This document shows, in pieces, positions 24,111-37,165 of a stretch of DNA of 64,000 nt. The position numbers were made by a program, and so were the translations under genes. The notes under the pieces were generated by a model. That model made no database searches and had not been told where the DNA came from. It saw only the letters and a list, made by a program, of their open reading frames with translations. Location: the NCBI GenBank assembly GCA_036768485.1, contig JAVLUZ010000150.1:3702218-3766217 (forward strand), given 5' to 3'. Each line of letters starts with the position of its first letter. Within the stretch, counting starts at the first letter, position 1. The DNA is from Mermis nigrescens (Eukaryota; Nematoda; Enoplea; Mermithida; Mermithidae).

Positions 24111-24222
24111 TTCATGTACAAAGCGTTCCAGCAACTCGATCTGTTCAATATTTTTCGAATCGACGAACGAAAGTTCGTCAATTTCTTCCACGATCTAGAA
24201 CGCGGCTATTTAGATCTTCCCT
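24111..24222 (+). CDS. PDE3: PDE3 exon 7
   Basis: It starts after acceptor ATTTTTTAG and ends at donor T|GTAAGC, one base into a codon. It encodes the FRIDERKFVNFFHDLERGYLDLP segment, matching the helix before the metal site in PDE3. The split codon becomes Tyr when joined to exon 8 and completes YHNRMH, which fixes this junction. Confidence 0.93.
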
Positions 24223-25438
<1,216 letters not shown>

Positions 25439-25439
25439 T

Positions 25440-25700
25440 GAAAGTTTGGGGTCTAGACCATAAGTGCGCAGTATGACCGTTCGGGGGGGGGTCAAGCATT
25501 GAGCTTTTTTTGGGTTAAAATGACCTCAAAAACTTATGTAAGCGTTAAAATAGTGGTAAAACTGTGTTATTACATTATTTCCGGTCAATTTTAAGCACTT
25601 AATTTTCAACCGTTTTTCGCCTTCATTGTGCCTCATTCTTCCGGAAAAATTTTCTATTTTTCCATTTTTGGGGGTCAGACCTAGGGTCTAGACCTCAGAA
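25440..25700. repeat. Dispersed repeat family B
   Basis: It runs from a 'taagtgcgcagtatgaccg' end through a G-rich tract, 'aaaatgacctcaaaaact', 'ttccggtcaattttaagcac' and 'ggggtcagacctagggtct'. Confidence 0.6.
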
Positions 25701-26104
25701 TGAAAGAATGGTAAATTTTCTGATAGAAATGAAGCAAAATGAAGGCTAAGAATCGGTGAAAATGATAAATTTTATTCAAATAGGCTTGAAATTGACCAGA
25801 AACTGTAGATTCAATTAGTTTTAATGATATGTTAAAATTTGTACCTGTTTATGACGTCATTTTGGCTAAAAAAAAGCTCGAAAACGCCTTTGAAAAATTT
25901 TTTAGCGAAAGCTAAAAAGGCTTTGTACCGACCAGTCCGTAGTGAGCTGCAGAATCAGAACCACGCTCTGTTGTAGCGGAGGGGGTTTGGGTTTTAAACC
26001 CTCAAAATCCAAAATATCCTCAGATTACGATAGACTACCCATAGTACGGAATTTATCGGGTTTTTTGATTTTGCCCCATAAGGCCCCCAGAATTTGGTCG
26101 CTGT

Positions 26105-26600
26105 GCATGTCAGGTTGGGACTATAGATGCGCAGCATTGCTGATCTTGGGGAGGGGTTGCAATCAGCCGGTCTGACGGATCAGTTAGTGAGCTTTTTCGG
26201 ACCAAAATGAGCTCGGATACTGGTATAAATGATAAAAAAGCATTAAAACGACGCTATTCCACAGTTTTAGTCAATTTCAAGCACTTTTGAAAAATTCTTA
26301 TTTTTTCATCTTGGAAGTCTAGGCCCTTAACAACCCCCGCATGTACGTCTGGTTAAAACGATAAGTGAACAGTGTGACAGGTGCGGGGATCAGACCGTTT
26401 TAGCGGGATCAGCTAGAAAGTTTTTGTGCTAAAATGGCCCTAAAATTATTATAAAACTTGACTTTTAACGCTAAACTTGCGTGAAACTGACACATTTTAG
26501 TCCAATTTAAGCGCTTATGCAGAAAAATATTGATTTTTGTCCCTTTCTGACCTTAGTTTTGACCAATGTCCTCAGAAAATTTTCCTTATATCTTCAAAAT
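26105..26600. repeat. Two adjacent family B copies
   Basis: Two roughly 250-bp segments repeat the same landmarks: 'gcgcagcattgctg' or 'tgaacagtgtgacagg', then 'gtcag' plus 'aaaatg(a/g)cc', 'ttttagtcaatttcaagcac', and a 'tcttggaagtctagg' end. They are arranged head to tail. Confidence 0.6.
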
Positions 26601-26896
26601 TTAATTTCACTTTCTGAATAATTTTGAATAAAATTTTGAAATAAATAATTTTAAAAAAAATAAAAATAAAATTGAATAAAATTTCCGGCCTAGACTATAC
26701 GGTTATTCCAAGCTTTGAAGTTTAGAAAAATCAGAGGTCCACTGTACAAATGGAACAGGACAAAAATAAATAATTAATAAATAAACAATGAATCAATCAG
26801 GAAATTAGTTGTTACAAAGCTTCAGAAGGATGGTGTTTATCTCAAATTCTGATTGCATTCTATGCATATATTGCTTTAAAACTGTCCTTGTGCTAG

Positions 26897-27121
<225 letters not shown>

Positions 27122-27351
27122 TGACTTTATTCCTTGAAATAAATAAATATTTAGTCAGTTTTTCAACTATTTTTTTATCACATTAAATGCATGCATGTTT
27201 AATCTATTTATGTTGAACATTTCTCAGTGAATTCGTATGTATTGTACCCTTAAATCAAAACGTCTGAAGATCTAGAACCCCCAGAATCCGAAAGACCTGA
27301 GGAGACTCAATTTTTTTTCGTGATTTTTTATTCCAGGAAGTTATGCATATT

Positions 27352-28032
27352 CAACCCCGTATCCTGGATTTTTTTCAGGGAGGGGGAATCGTAATCTTTG
27401 TAGTCGGATATCTCGAGAACTATTAGGAGATTGGGTAAAGGAAAGGCATTTTTGGACTTTTCTGAACGAGCTCTATACACTGGCGAAGGAAAATTTTAAA
27501 AATTTCAAAATTTTTCATTTTATTTGATAATAATGCACGAAATCTATCGTTCAAACTGTCTGCATTACTGATTACTTACCTTTCAATTCATGCGAAACTT
27601 TTGAACTCTTGTATTTATACTCAATCTTTGTATTTCAAAACAAAACATCAGAGAAAATAAATACTCTAGCGCGAAGCGCCAGAAAATTTTGACAAGTTCT
27701 CCATGTCTGACTTAACTTTGAGCAGTTTTGAGCGATTTAGAAGGCAAAAAGTGCTCATAACTAATGAATCTGGAGCAAAGCGCCAGAAAATTTTTACGTT
27801 TTTAGCTATACTGAATTTCGCACTTTTTTGAGGCGAAGAAATGTAATAAATTCGACTTCACGGAAATTTTATCTTGGAAAAGATTCGAATATATAGTAAA
27901 TAGGTTTCTCTAATTGGAGCATTTTCACGCTGGAAAACGTAAAAAACTTAAATAGTTTCATATCTAAAAATTCTGAGAAAATTTTTAGGGGGAATCCGCC
28001 CTCCCGTTTACCCCCACGTGGACACGGGCCTC
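27352..28032. mobile_element. hAT-like non-autonomous element
   Basis: Imperfect inverted ends: CAACCCCGTATCCTGG at the left and CACGTGGACACGGGCCTC at the right, both backed by G- or C-rich tracts. The 8-bp flanks TGCATATT (27344-27351) and TGTATATA (28033-28040) agree at 6 of 8. Two copies of 'gcgaagcgccagaaaattt' lie inside. No transposase. Confidence 0.6.
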
Positions 28033-28286
28033 TGTATATAAGCGGAAACGCGGCAAAGTGACATTCTTTGTCCCTAACATAAGCTTTTTGGCGCTTTTTT
28101 CAATTTTTGAAAATTTTTGTCCTCCTACAGAATACCCAGAATTAAGATGTTGTTCACGGTCGATTCGACTACTCATTTTCGTTTATGTGATTATTCACAT
28201 TTGACTTAACTTCCATAGGATTCGGCAATTGAAATGTAAAAAAATTACATTTGCGCCGTGCGTAAGTTAGTAAAAATCATATATAT

Positions 28287-28507
28287 GTAACGGCTCGAAA
28301 TTCTAAGTGGGGGTCCCCGGCCATTTTTAAAAGGGAGGAGATGACCTACAATTTTTGGCTCAAAAAACAGCCTAAAAACATGTAAAAACGGTTGAAAATT
28401 TCAATTTTTTTTCAAAATCTGGGAGGGTCAAAATTTTTCTGGTTCTGGGGAGATGGGGGACGACTGGCTTTGGGTGGGGGATCTCCTATCTCCCTATCTC
28501 CTATTAC
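28287..28507. repeat. Dispersed repeat family D, copy 1
   Basis: It starts 'gtaacggctcgaaattct', passes 'ggggtccccggccattttt' and an 'aatttttggctcaaaaa' core, and ends 'gggtgggggat' with C-rich text. Related copies lie at 38350-38566, near 58378 with its end near 59475, and near 62283. Confidence 0.6.
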
Positions 28508-28814
28508 GTGTATGGTGAAAATGCACCTTTTGAAATATGTGCGTTACATTTTACAATAAGTGTGGTGTGACTAATTAACTTTCGAGCATGAGAATCATCA
28601 TTACGATTCTTCCGAATTTTTATCCTGGTCCACCTCTCTGCTATGATTATCATTGAAATATCTGATTATTTGTAAAACAAGCTTAGCTCAGATTTATGCC
28701 TCAGAAAACTTAGTATAAAAATGAAAACTTCTACTGATCGCTAAAGTAATTAAGTGAAACGAATTTTATGATTACTCCGGCTAATACCGACATAAAATTT
28801 TATGAGTTAGTGAA

Positions 28815-28891
28815 GCGCACAAATCGCTGGCGATTGGCCAAATTTTGTAGGCCGTGTAAAAAATTTGGCCAACCGCCAGCGGTTTGTGCGC
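28815..28891. repeat. 32-bp-stem perfect hairpin
   Basis: Arms 28815-28846 and 28860-28891 are inverse complements apart from one or two mismatches, around a 13-bp loop. The outer sequence is GCGCACAAATCGC and the inner is GGCCAAATTTT. It could be a tiny palindromic MITE or the relic of one; no flanking duplication is evident. Confidence 0.75.
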
Positions 28892-29381
28892 TGTAGCGAT
28901 TCGTTTAAAAAGATATTCAAATTTGCTTTAAACGTCAAAAGATTTTTCGATTCTATCAGTAATGTGTTCATCCTTTTGGCGATATTTTGCGATGTTTCGT
29001 ACCTAATAGGATAAATGCCTATTCTGTTGCTTGAATAATGTGTTAATAATTTTTCTGTGTGAAACCATTGTCAAAGACGGATGATAAAATGTCAAGAATT
29101 TAGAGTTTAAATAATATCAAAATGGGGTGTAAAGAAGCTGGTACAATACAAACGAGTATAAAGGCCGATAGATGGCCGAAATTTTTTACGCATTTCGAGC
29201 ATTGTTATTTCTACCTATCCAATGCTGTAGGTCTCAAAACTCGTTCTTATTAGTTGAAGCTATGACTTGCAACATGGGTTGCAGCCTTTTTGGCCTCCTT
29301 TTAAATCTACTTAAATAATGAAGACTTCTAATTAGAGAAAATAACGCTAAAATACAATTGTGTCAGTAATGCATAGCCAAT

Positions 29382-30317
29382 CAGGCCCACATCAGGATTT
29401 TATTTGGGGGGGAGTGCATTTTATTTTATTTCACCATTAGGAGATAGGCAAAAACAATGGCAATTTTGAGCGTATCTCGGTGAGCTCTATACGATGGCGA
29501 AGAAAAATTTCGAGGAAAATCTCAAAAATTGTTCACTTTGTTTCATATTAATACTAATATCAATACTTTATTCGGATAAACGCAAGGGTGAAACGTCGGA
29601 AGGAAAAAATGATGTAACACATGTATAAAACGCGATTGTTCTGGACATACTGGCAAATAATCGCGCTTACGTGTGCCCCATAGATACAACAAATTTATCG
29701 TTTAAGCTATCTGCACAACTGATTTCTCATTATTCAATCGACTATATCTCATGTCTTTGTATTTAATCATTGTTTTACAGAGAAAGACAATACAGATAAT
29801 GAGCTATTCGGCTCGAAGCGCCGAAAAAAATTTGATGTATTTTACATGTCTAGCTCAAATTTAAGCAGTTCTGAGCGCGGGCTAGACGACAAAAGCATAT
29901 ACAAACAATAAATCCGGCATGAAGCGCCGGAAAAAAATTTTATGTCTTCCATGTCAAAAACTCAAATTTGAGCTGTTCTTAGCGGGCTAAAAAGCAAAAA
30001 CTATACTTGATTGAACAATGAATCCGGCGCACAGCGCCGGAAAAAATTGGCATACTCTCCGTGCCTAACTCAGGTTTGAGCTATTTTCAGCGGTTCAGAA
30101 GGCAAAGATATACACTAAACAATAAATCCGGCGCGAAGCGCCGAAAGAAATTTGAATGTACTAGCTCGGAAGTTTGTCCAAAACCTGTTTTGGTGGTGAT
30201 TTAGACGCATTTCGCCAAGTTTCCATTTTTCCCTTTGGGACCCTTGGGAGAAACAAAATTTTTTTCTATTTCGGGGGAGGGCGGCCCCCGCCCCTCTTCC
30301 CACTGAATATGGGCCGG
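29382..30317. mobile_element. hAT-like non-autonomous element with repeated GC palindromes
   Basis: Left end CAGGCCCACATCAGGATTTT; right end in the sequence ACTGAATATGGGCCGG. Flanks TAGCCAAT (29374-29381) and TAGTCAAT (30318-30325) agree at 7 of 8, as expected for hAT target duplications. The inside holds at least four spaced copies of a 'gcgcgaagcgccggaaa'-like palindrome, each followed by 'actcaaatttgagc' text. No transposase. Confidence 0.75.
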
Positions 30318-30362
30318 TAGTCAATCATACGGTATTTTCAACCCAGCAGATTTTATTCATAG

Positions 30363-30509
30363 GCGGGTAGCTTTGAGTGGGAGAACGAGAACGATAGACT
30401 TCTGCTCAGTCAAATATGCATAAAAATGGCCGACATAAATTCGCCGACCAAATCATTCGAGCTTCATCAAGAGTGGACCAAACGAATATTAGAAGAATTT
30501 TACTGTCAG
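30363..30509 (+). CDS. PDE3: PDE3 exon 10
   Basis: 49 codons between acceptor TATTCATAG and donor GTAATA, phase 0 at both ends. It encodes [21 protein letters not shown]. The Asp of ADIN is the fourth protein ligand of the catalytic metal. The rest is the helix that ends in EEFY. Confidence 0.95.
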
Positions 30510-30689
30510 GTAATAACGATTCTCATCATTCTTGCACGCCAAAAATGGCAGACTGGTTGATTTTTGGAAAACAATGATTTTGCGAAATCACTATGAGCTA
30601 TTGTCGCATTGCTCCCAATTTGCGATACTGCAAAATACATAAGAGAATTTGTATATTGGCTTAAAACGATTTCATACATCTGAAAACCA

Positions 30690-30990
30690 GACATGCACGT
30701 TGTGGGTTTGGGTCTAGAGAACCCCAGAATAGAAAAATTTGAAATTTTCACGGGAAAATGGGGCAAAATGAAGGCCAAACATGAATAAAAATTGAAAATA
30801 TTTTTTAAAAGTCTTTCGAATTGGCCAGAAACAGTTTAATAACGTATTTTTGCGCTATTCTAGCGCTTATACCAGTTATTGAGGTCATTTTAGCCCAAAA
30901 AAGCTCAATTCTTGATCCCTCAGACCGGCTGACCCCGCCCCCATCTAGATTTGACATGCTGTGCATCTAGGCTTAAAACTTACTCGTCTT
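30690..30990. repeat. Dispersed repeat family B
   Basis: It runs from 'cagacatgcacgttgtggg' through 'atttgaaattttcacggg', 'gaattggccagaaacagttt', 'gcttataccagttattgagg' and 'gaccggctgaccccgcc' to a 'tgctgtgcatctagg' end. Confidence 0.65.
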
Positions 30991-32177
30991 GTGATAACGT
31001 CACAGAAGGAAACGACGCATGAATTGCGCTTATGAATTTACCATGTTTATTAATTAGTGGTGCTTATATAATTCGACCTTGTGGAGGAATAGCCTGCCTT
31101 TCAATTTGGTCTTGAAGAATAAAGTCAATGGCATGCAAAGTTTTTTATTATGATTCTGTTGGTATGTTTTAAATCCCGAAAAGCTAGCTGAAGCGAAGGC
31201 CTTAAGCTGAACTGATCGAGTGGTCTATTTCGAGTTTCGGCGGGCTGACTTTAACAAAAAAGCAGAAAACAACATAAGAAATAAACAAAATTACCCTTTT
31301 CACTCGTTTTTATCACAAAATAGCTTTTCATGCATCAACCAGCTATTGAGAACCCGTATCTGAACGGACAGAAGCTTTGGCTATTGCTCAGATTGTATTT
31401 TGGAATTTGATTGAATTGCGTGCCATTCGACGATGTTAAATTTCGTAGAGACAAAATAATTCAATGTATCGATTTTGCGATCGTATCATTTTTCGATTTT
31501 TTGTATGCAGAATTTCTTAATGCATGGGCTAGATCTATTGTGAAATGGAAAATTAGTCAATTGAAATATATTGTAACGTTAATGCGGATTACTTTTTTAA
31601 TAAAATACGATTGATAATAATGAATATTTTCGTGGCATTTCGACACACTTACGTCGGTCACGCAGCGCAGACAATGTTGCTAATAGGAGACCTATTGTGT
31701 CCTTTTTTGTACCTTCAATCTGAATGAAGGAATCACGTCGTAAACATCAATTTGTTACAACTGTAAAAGAACATAACGCCTGTTTAAGCACAAAATAACA
31801 GTCAGAAAAAATGAATCGTTTGCAGAATTCGACAAAAATGCGAGTATTCAAATTTTTGGGGAAAGATTGATGGGCCTAGACACACATGGACGTAGGGTGG
31901 GGGTTTTGGGGTGGGTGGTTTGTACCCCCCAGAATCTGGCAGACCTCCTGGAAAAAATAGATATACCCCCAGAATTCTATTTTTGGCATGTTTTTTTGGC
32001 ATTTTAGCCAGTTTTGCGCCACCTAGACCCCCCACGATTTGGTCGATGCCCACCTATGGCCAAACGCTTTCTCGCAGATTACTAAAAAAATTATCAAGAA
32101 CATTTTTTCGCAGGAAGTGAAAAATAAACCAGCTGACTAATTCAATGGCTTAATTAAATTTTCGGCCGCATTTTCAG
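30991..32177 (+). other. PDE3 intron 10, 3' part
   Basis: Mostly AT-rich. A diverged family A relative lies at 31868-32063: an 'acacatggacgtaggg' start, a 'ggtcgatgcccacctatgg' end and a different centre. Confidence 0.55.
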
Positions 32178-32462
32178 GGAGACGAGGAAAGGCGCCTCGG
32201 ATTGCCCGTATCAGCATATATGGATAGAAATGAAACGGGCCAAGTGTCTAAATTGCAGGACTCGTTTCTCGCTCACTTAGTAAAGCCGTTAGTTTACTCA
32301 ATGCAAAGCTCCGGCTTGTTGCCCGTCTCGGGGCAGAAAGACAGGTCAAAAAACGTAGTCCAGAATGATTGCAAAACGGTCTCCCGCAGATCGAGCGAAA
32401 CTAGCGAGTATGCTTCTTTGACGCAGGGCGTTCACACTATACAGGCATTAGCCGAATTCTAA
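32178..32462 (+). CDS. PDE3: PDE3 exon 11 (end of the catalytic domain, alternative C-terminus)
   Basis: It follows acceptor CATTTTCAG in phase 0. It encodes GDEERRLGLPVSAYMDR and KLQDSFLAHLVKPL, with the conserved nucleotide-contacting Gln (residue 513) and Phe (516), and SSGLLPV, which ends the catalytic domain. The frame then stays open through a Ser-rich tail to TAA at 32460-32462. Alternatively a donor at GACAG|GTCAAA (exon end 32344, two bases into a codon) would join to the exon at 38703 in frame. Both forms may exist. Confidence 0.88.
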   Translation, partial: GDEERRLGLPVSAYMDRNETGQVSKLQDSFLAHLVKPLVYSMQSSGLLPVSGQKDRSKNVVQNDCKTVSRRSSETSEYASLTQGVHTIQALAEF

Positions 32463-33040
32463 GTGGGGTCTGGGTGGTGTAAATCTGGCGAAAATCTCCA
32501 AATGCCAAAATTTCAATTAAGGGAGTCCATCTATCTTTAGCAGAGGTCTGTCGGATTAGAGGGGGGTCGAATTCCCCTAACGCCTTCACCCATGCCCACA
32601 TATGATGCACAAAGGTTTAAAAACATTCATGGTTGATCTGAGGGGTAGGCCAAAAAGCTTTTTATAAGCTAGAATGGTCTTGAAAATTAACATAAATGTG
32701 AAAATATCATAGAAATGGGCTTTTTTGTACGGTAGAAAGATTTCAAGACTCGTATAAAAATTTTTGGTGCGATTGCACAAAAACTTTGTAGCAATCTGAT
32801 AGTAATTTCAACATTTTTTGCGTATTTTCGAGCAAAATTTCGAAGAAATTTTTGGCGGTTCGTGTTGAATATCATAACTAGGGTCTGATATTTACAAATA
32901 CGTGCATTAAGCACTGCAAAATCAATCTTTGTTACAATATTGCGCTTTCACGCCAAAATTACATTATCAACTGAATTTAGGGGGATTCCGTAATATTTTT
33001 ATTGGCAGCGATTGGTTAGCAGATTTCAGGCTATAGTACC
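32463..33040. other. Downstream or intronic tract, repeat fragment
   Basis: It contains a C-rich fragment near 32520-32620 ('gtctgtcggattagagggg') reminiscent of family B ends. There is no exon. No AATAAA signal was seen close to the TAA at 32462, so the 3' end of that form is not located. Confidence 0.4.
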
Positions 33041-33285
33041 ATACATGCCTGAGCGTGGGGGTTCGGGGTATGCATCCCCCAGAAACCAAAATACCCCCCT
33101 AGAATTCAATTTTTTAAAATTTTTTAGTTTTGTTCGCAATTTTTTGATGCCAATGGATAGTGCTCGATGAGAAACGTTGAAAAATGATGTTTTCTTCGCC
33201 ATACCAGCATTTTCATGGCCATTTTTTGACCTTTGAAAAAATCTTGCACCCCGAGATTTTCGGTTGCGCCCACCTATGGTAGCAT
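33041..33285 (+). repeat. Dispersed repeat family A, copy 8
   Basis: Forward copy at the start of duplication unit 1. The right end reads 'ggttgcgcccacctatgg'. Confidence 0.8.
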
Positions 33286-34017
33286 AGCATGTAAGAAACG
33301 CATCAGTACCTCATCTATAACATGGCTTACAAACTACCTTAATTGACGCTTTCTGGTCTATTTTAAACACTTTTGAGGAAAATTTTAGACTTTTTGTCGG
33401 TTTAATACCTTCTTTATTTCCAGAAAAATTTCTCGCCTTGTCCCGTTGGGGGTCTATATCATACATGGGCAGCAACCATCTTCTGGAGGTGCGATGGGGC
33501 CAAATCGCTAAAAATAGCATCGAAGAGGAGATCTATCGGTTTCGTGGGGTCTTTCAGATTCTAGGGGCCCAGACAGACCCCCAGATCCCCGCGCAGATAA
33601 GTGGTATGATCTCAAACCCTCTTATATGTATATCGTATATCTGGACAATACCAAGGATAAGCCTGGGCGTTTTGAGGCAGGATAGACTCTCGAAGAGTCT
33701 TGCAGATCCCGCGAAATTCACTGAACCACCACCGCATCAATATCTTTTGATAAATTATTTTATTCTATCGAAAATTTTTCGTGTCAGTAGATGAAGCTCG
33801 ATTAGACAAATCGGAAATCGATGTGTCTTGTCACAATATTTTTTGCCTTTTTGACGATGAAAATATGCTTTCCTCTGCATTTCGGCTTTTCCCTTGCCTT
33901 GATAGAATGGGTTTTTTCGATATCGGTATCTTTTCAAACGCTTAATATTAATGATTTACGAAATCAGCGCAATGAAGACTAATCGCTAAACAACTACCCA
34001 AATGATTTCTTTTATAG

Positions 34018-34104
34018 TGTTTCACATAATGCTATAATCGCCATCTGTCGGCTTATTGTCGGAGATACTTTGAAATTTATGACCGAACTTGTGTGAAACA
34101 GACT
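34018..34104. mobile_element. Mini TA-flanked element (TGTTTCACA ends)
   Basis: Ends GTGTTTCACATAAT and TTGTGTGAAACAGAC are inverted. The same termini bound 40837-41005. The second copy in the duplication lies near 36308-36394. Confidence 0.6.
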
Positions 34105-34169
34105 ATGAATCAAAATACCATTAAGCAAAACGTGCCACTGCGAGTGTGGCATCATTCGGATATTTGAGA

Positions 34170-34435
34170 TGTAGCATACGTGGGCAGCAAGAAAATTCTG
34201 GTGGTGGGTGCAAGATTTTTCAAAGGTCAAAAAATGGCCTTAAAAATGGTGGTAGGGCAAAAAACGCCATTTTTCAACGTTTCTCATCGAACACTATCCA
34301 TTAACATCAAAAAATTGCGAAAACAACAAAAAATTTCAAAAATTGATTTCCGGGGGGGATATTTCGGTTTCTGGAAGGCATTTTGGTTTTTCGAAGGGCG
34401 CATACCCCACAACCCCCCACGCCCAGGTGTCGTGA
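34170..34435 (-). repeat. Dispersed repeat family A, copy 9
   Basis: Reverse copy inside duplication unit 1, forming an inverted pair with copy 8. Confidence 0.8.
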
Positions 34436-34501
34436 TTAGCATTTGGATAGTCTGTTTCACATAATTTTGTGGTTTTTTATTGAAAATTCTCATTGGCAGT
34501 G

Positions 34502-34780
34502 CAGGCCCATAGCCAGGATATCTTGACCGGGGGTGCGAACACAGTTTAAAGAATGGTCAATCAAGCAAAATTTGCTTCATTTCGTTTTCGCCTGTAGCAA
34601 TTAATCAAGAATTGATTGAAAAGGTCAAACTTGTACCAGAGATAACATGATCTGTATCTGATTTCTAGTGTATTTGCACACAATCTAAAGTTCCCTTCGT
34701 TTTTCCGCACGATTTTGCATCTTTAGCCTGCCGGATCGGGAGTGCGGCCGCACCACCCGCTCCCCCCAGCTACGGGCCTG
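34502..34780. repeat. Element with CAGGCCC...GGGCCTG ends
   Basis: Left end CAGGCCCATAGCCAGGAT and right end CAGCTACGGGCCTG are inverted. No matching 8-bp flanks are visible. Relatives: the second duplication copy near 36810-37086, and 37696-37977. Each is directly followed by the same tRNA-like sequence. Confidence 0.55.
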
Positions 34781-34860
34781 AGACGGCTGGTGTAGTGGGT
34801 ATCACGCTTGGCCGGTATCCAGGTAGCTCGGCTTCGAGTCCCGCCTAGCTAGATGTTTTT
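34781..34860 (+). repeat. tRNA-derived SINE head, copy 1
   Basis: TGGTGTAGTGGG resembles an RNA polymerase III A box and GCTTCGAGTCCC a B box, at tRNA-like spacing. D-, anticodon- and T-arm pairings can be drawn, but the base before the would-be anticodon is C where tRNAs have U. I therefore read it as a tRNA-derived repeat, not a working tRNA. Other copies lie near 37087 and 37978. Confidence 0.55.
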
Positions 34861-35315
34861 CGCTATTCATGCGATACATTGTGTTGAGCAAGCATGCACA
34901 TAGGGAGGGGTGAGGGAAGGGGTACCCCCGCTGCGGGGTCAGCCAGAAAGGTACTGTTCGGCGATTTTGAGCTGCCAGAACATTTTTTGCATCATTTTTG
35001 AGGTCAAAAGCAGTAAAAATGGTAAAAATTTTCCGGCTTTTCGCGCTGGATTAGTATTTTTATGAACTTTTACTCAGAAGGCGCCCAAAATTGATCAATT
35101 TCTGTATTTTTTAGTGCTAGAAGTGATTTAATGCAGTCAAAATAGATTAAAAGTACTATATCACCATCGAAACAACGTTTTATAGGCAATTTGGACCATT
35201 TCGGTCGTTTAAACAGCAACAAAATCGTGAACGTTAAATTTACTGTTTTGGATTTCTGGGATATGTCACCCCTCCCCTGCCGAGCCTGGCCTTGTGCATC
35301 TATGGTGTTGAGGCC

Positions 35316-35575
35316 ACACATGGGCGTGGGGGTTTGGGGGGTATGCACCCCCCAGAAGTTGAAATACCCCCCCCAGAAATCAAAATATCCCCCAGAATTC
35401 AATTTTTTGAATTTTTTGTTTTGTTCGCAATTTTTTGATGCCAATGGATAGTGCTCGATGAGAAACGTTGAAAAATGATGTTTTCTTCGCCATACCAGCA
35501 TTTTCATGGCCATTTTTTGACCTTTGAAAAAACCTTGCACCCCGAGATTTTCGGTGGCGCCCACCTATGGTAGCA
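35316..35575 (+). repeat. Dispersed repeat family A, copy 10
   Basis: Forward copy at the start of duplication unit 2. It retains a longer C-rich start than copy 8. Confidence 0.8.
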
Positions 35576-36467
35576 TAGCATGTAAGAAACGCACAGTACC
35601 TCATCTATAACATGGCTTACAAACTACCTTAATGGACGCTTTCTGGTCTATTTTAAACACTTTTGAGGAAAATTTTAGACTTTTTGTCGGTTTAATACCT
35701 TCTTTATTTCCAGAAAAATTTCTCGCCTTGTCCTGTTGGGGGTCTATATCATACATGGGCAGCAACCATCTTCCGGAGGTGCGATGGGGCCAAATCGCTA
35801 AAAATAGCATCGAAGAGGAGATCTATCGGTTTCGTTGGGTCTTTCAGATTCTAGGGGCCCAGACAGACCCCCAGATCCCCGCGCAGATAAGTGGTATGAT
35901 CTCAAACCCTCTTATATGTATATCGTATATCTGGACAATACCAAGGAAGCCTGGGCGTTTTGAGGCAGGATAGACTCTCGAAGAGTCTTGCAGATCCCGC
36001 GAAATTCACTGAACCACCACCGCATCAATATCTTTTGATAAATTATTTTATTCTATCGTAAATTTTTCGTGTCAGTAGATGAAGCTTGATTAGACAAATC
36101 GGAAATCGATGTGTCTTGTCACAATATTTTTTGCCTTTTTGACGATGAAAATATGCTTTCCTCTGCATTTCGGCTTTTCCCTTGCCTTGATAGAATGGGT
36201 TTTTTCGATATCGGTATCTTTTCAAACGCTTAATATTAATGATTTACGAAATCAGCGCAATGAAGACTAATCGCTAAACAACTACCCAAATGATTTCTTT
36301 TATAGTGTTTCACATAATGCTATAATCGCCATCTGTCGGCTTATTGTCGGAGATACTTTGAAATTTATGACCGAACTTGTGTGAAACAGACTATGAATCA
36401 AAATACCATTAAGCAAAACGTGCCACTGCGAGTGCGGCATCATTCGGATATTTGAGATGGTGATTAG

Positions 36468-36728
36468 CATACGTGGGCAGCAAGAAAATTCTGGTGGTGG
36501 GATGCAAGATTTTTCAAAGGTCAGAAAATGGCCTTAAAAATGGTGGTAGGGCAAAAAACGCCATTTTTCAACGTTTCTCATCGAACACTATTCATTAACA
36601 TCAAAAAATTGCGAAAACAACAAATAAATTTTCAAAAATTGATTTTCGAGGGGGATATTTCGGTTTCTGGAAGGTATTTTGGTTTTTCGAAGGGCGCATA
36701 CCCCACAACCCCCACGCCCAGGTGTCGT
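36468..36728 (-). repeat. Dispersed repeat family A, copy 11
   Basis: Reverse copy in duplication unit 2, the counterpart of copy 9. Confidence 0.8.
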
Positions 36729-37086
36729 GATTAGCATTTGGATAGTCTGTTTCACATAATTTTGTGGTTTTTTATTGAAAATTCTCATTGGCAGTAGGCT
36801 GACAGACGCAGCCATAGCCAGGATATCTTGACCGGGGGTGCGAGCACAGTTTAAAGAATGGTCAATCAAGCAAAATTTGCTTCATTTCGTTTTCGCCTGT
36901 AGCAATTAATCAAGAATTGATTGAAAAGGTCAAACTTGTACCAGAGATAACATGATCTGTATCTGATTTCTAGTGTATTTGCACACAATCTAAAGTTCCC
37001 TTCGTTTTTCCGCACGATTTTGCATCTTTAGCCTGCCGGATCGGGAGTGCGGCCGCACCACCCGCTACCCCTCAGCTACGGGCCTG

Positions 37087-37165
37087 AGACGGCTGGTGTA
37101 GTGGGTATCACGCTTGGCCGGTATCCAGGTAGCTCGGCTTCGAGTCCCGCCTAGCTAGATGTTTT
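37087..37165 (+). repeat. tRNA-derived SINE head, copy 2
   Basis: The duplicated counterpart of the copy at 34781, with the same A- and B-box-like motifs. Confidence 0.55.

Larger units (their letters stand above)
33041..35315. repeat. Tandem duplication, unit 1
   Basis: A unit of about 2.29 kb followed directly by a second copy; offsets measured at landmarks are 2290 near 33431 and 2306 near 34780. It contains a forward family A copy, a tract 'ggtctatatcatacatgggc', a TA-flanked mini-element, a reverse family A copy, an element ending 'ctacgggcctg' and a tRNA-like head. The two copies differ at few positions over long stretches. They lie in the putative last intron of the PDE3 gene. Confidence 0.9.

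Noticed and set aside
33311..33794. Overlapping frames of 69-118 codons repeated at 35601-35973
   Set aside because: They are duplicated only because the 2.3-kb block is duplicated. They run on opposite strands over the same repeat and have no family similarity.
34781..34860. Working tRNA gene
   Set aside because: A and B boxes and arms are suggestive, but the base before the would-be anticodon is wrong, copies differ in the would-be anticodon, and all copies sit in repeats. A tRNA-derived SINE is more likely.
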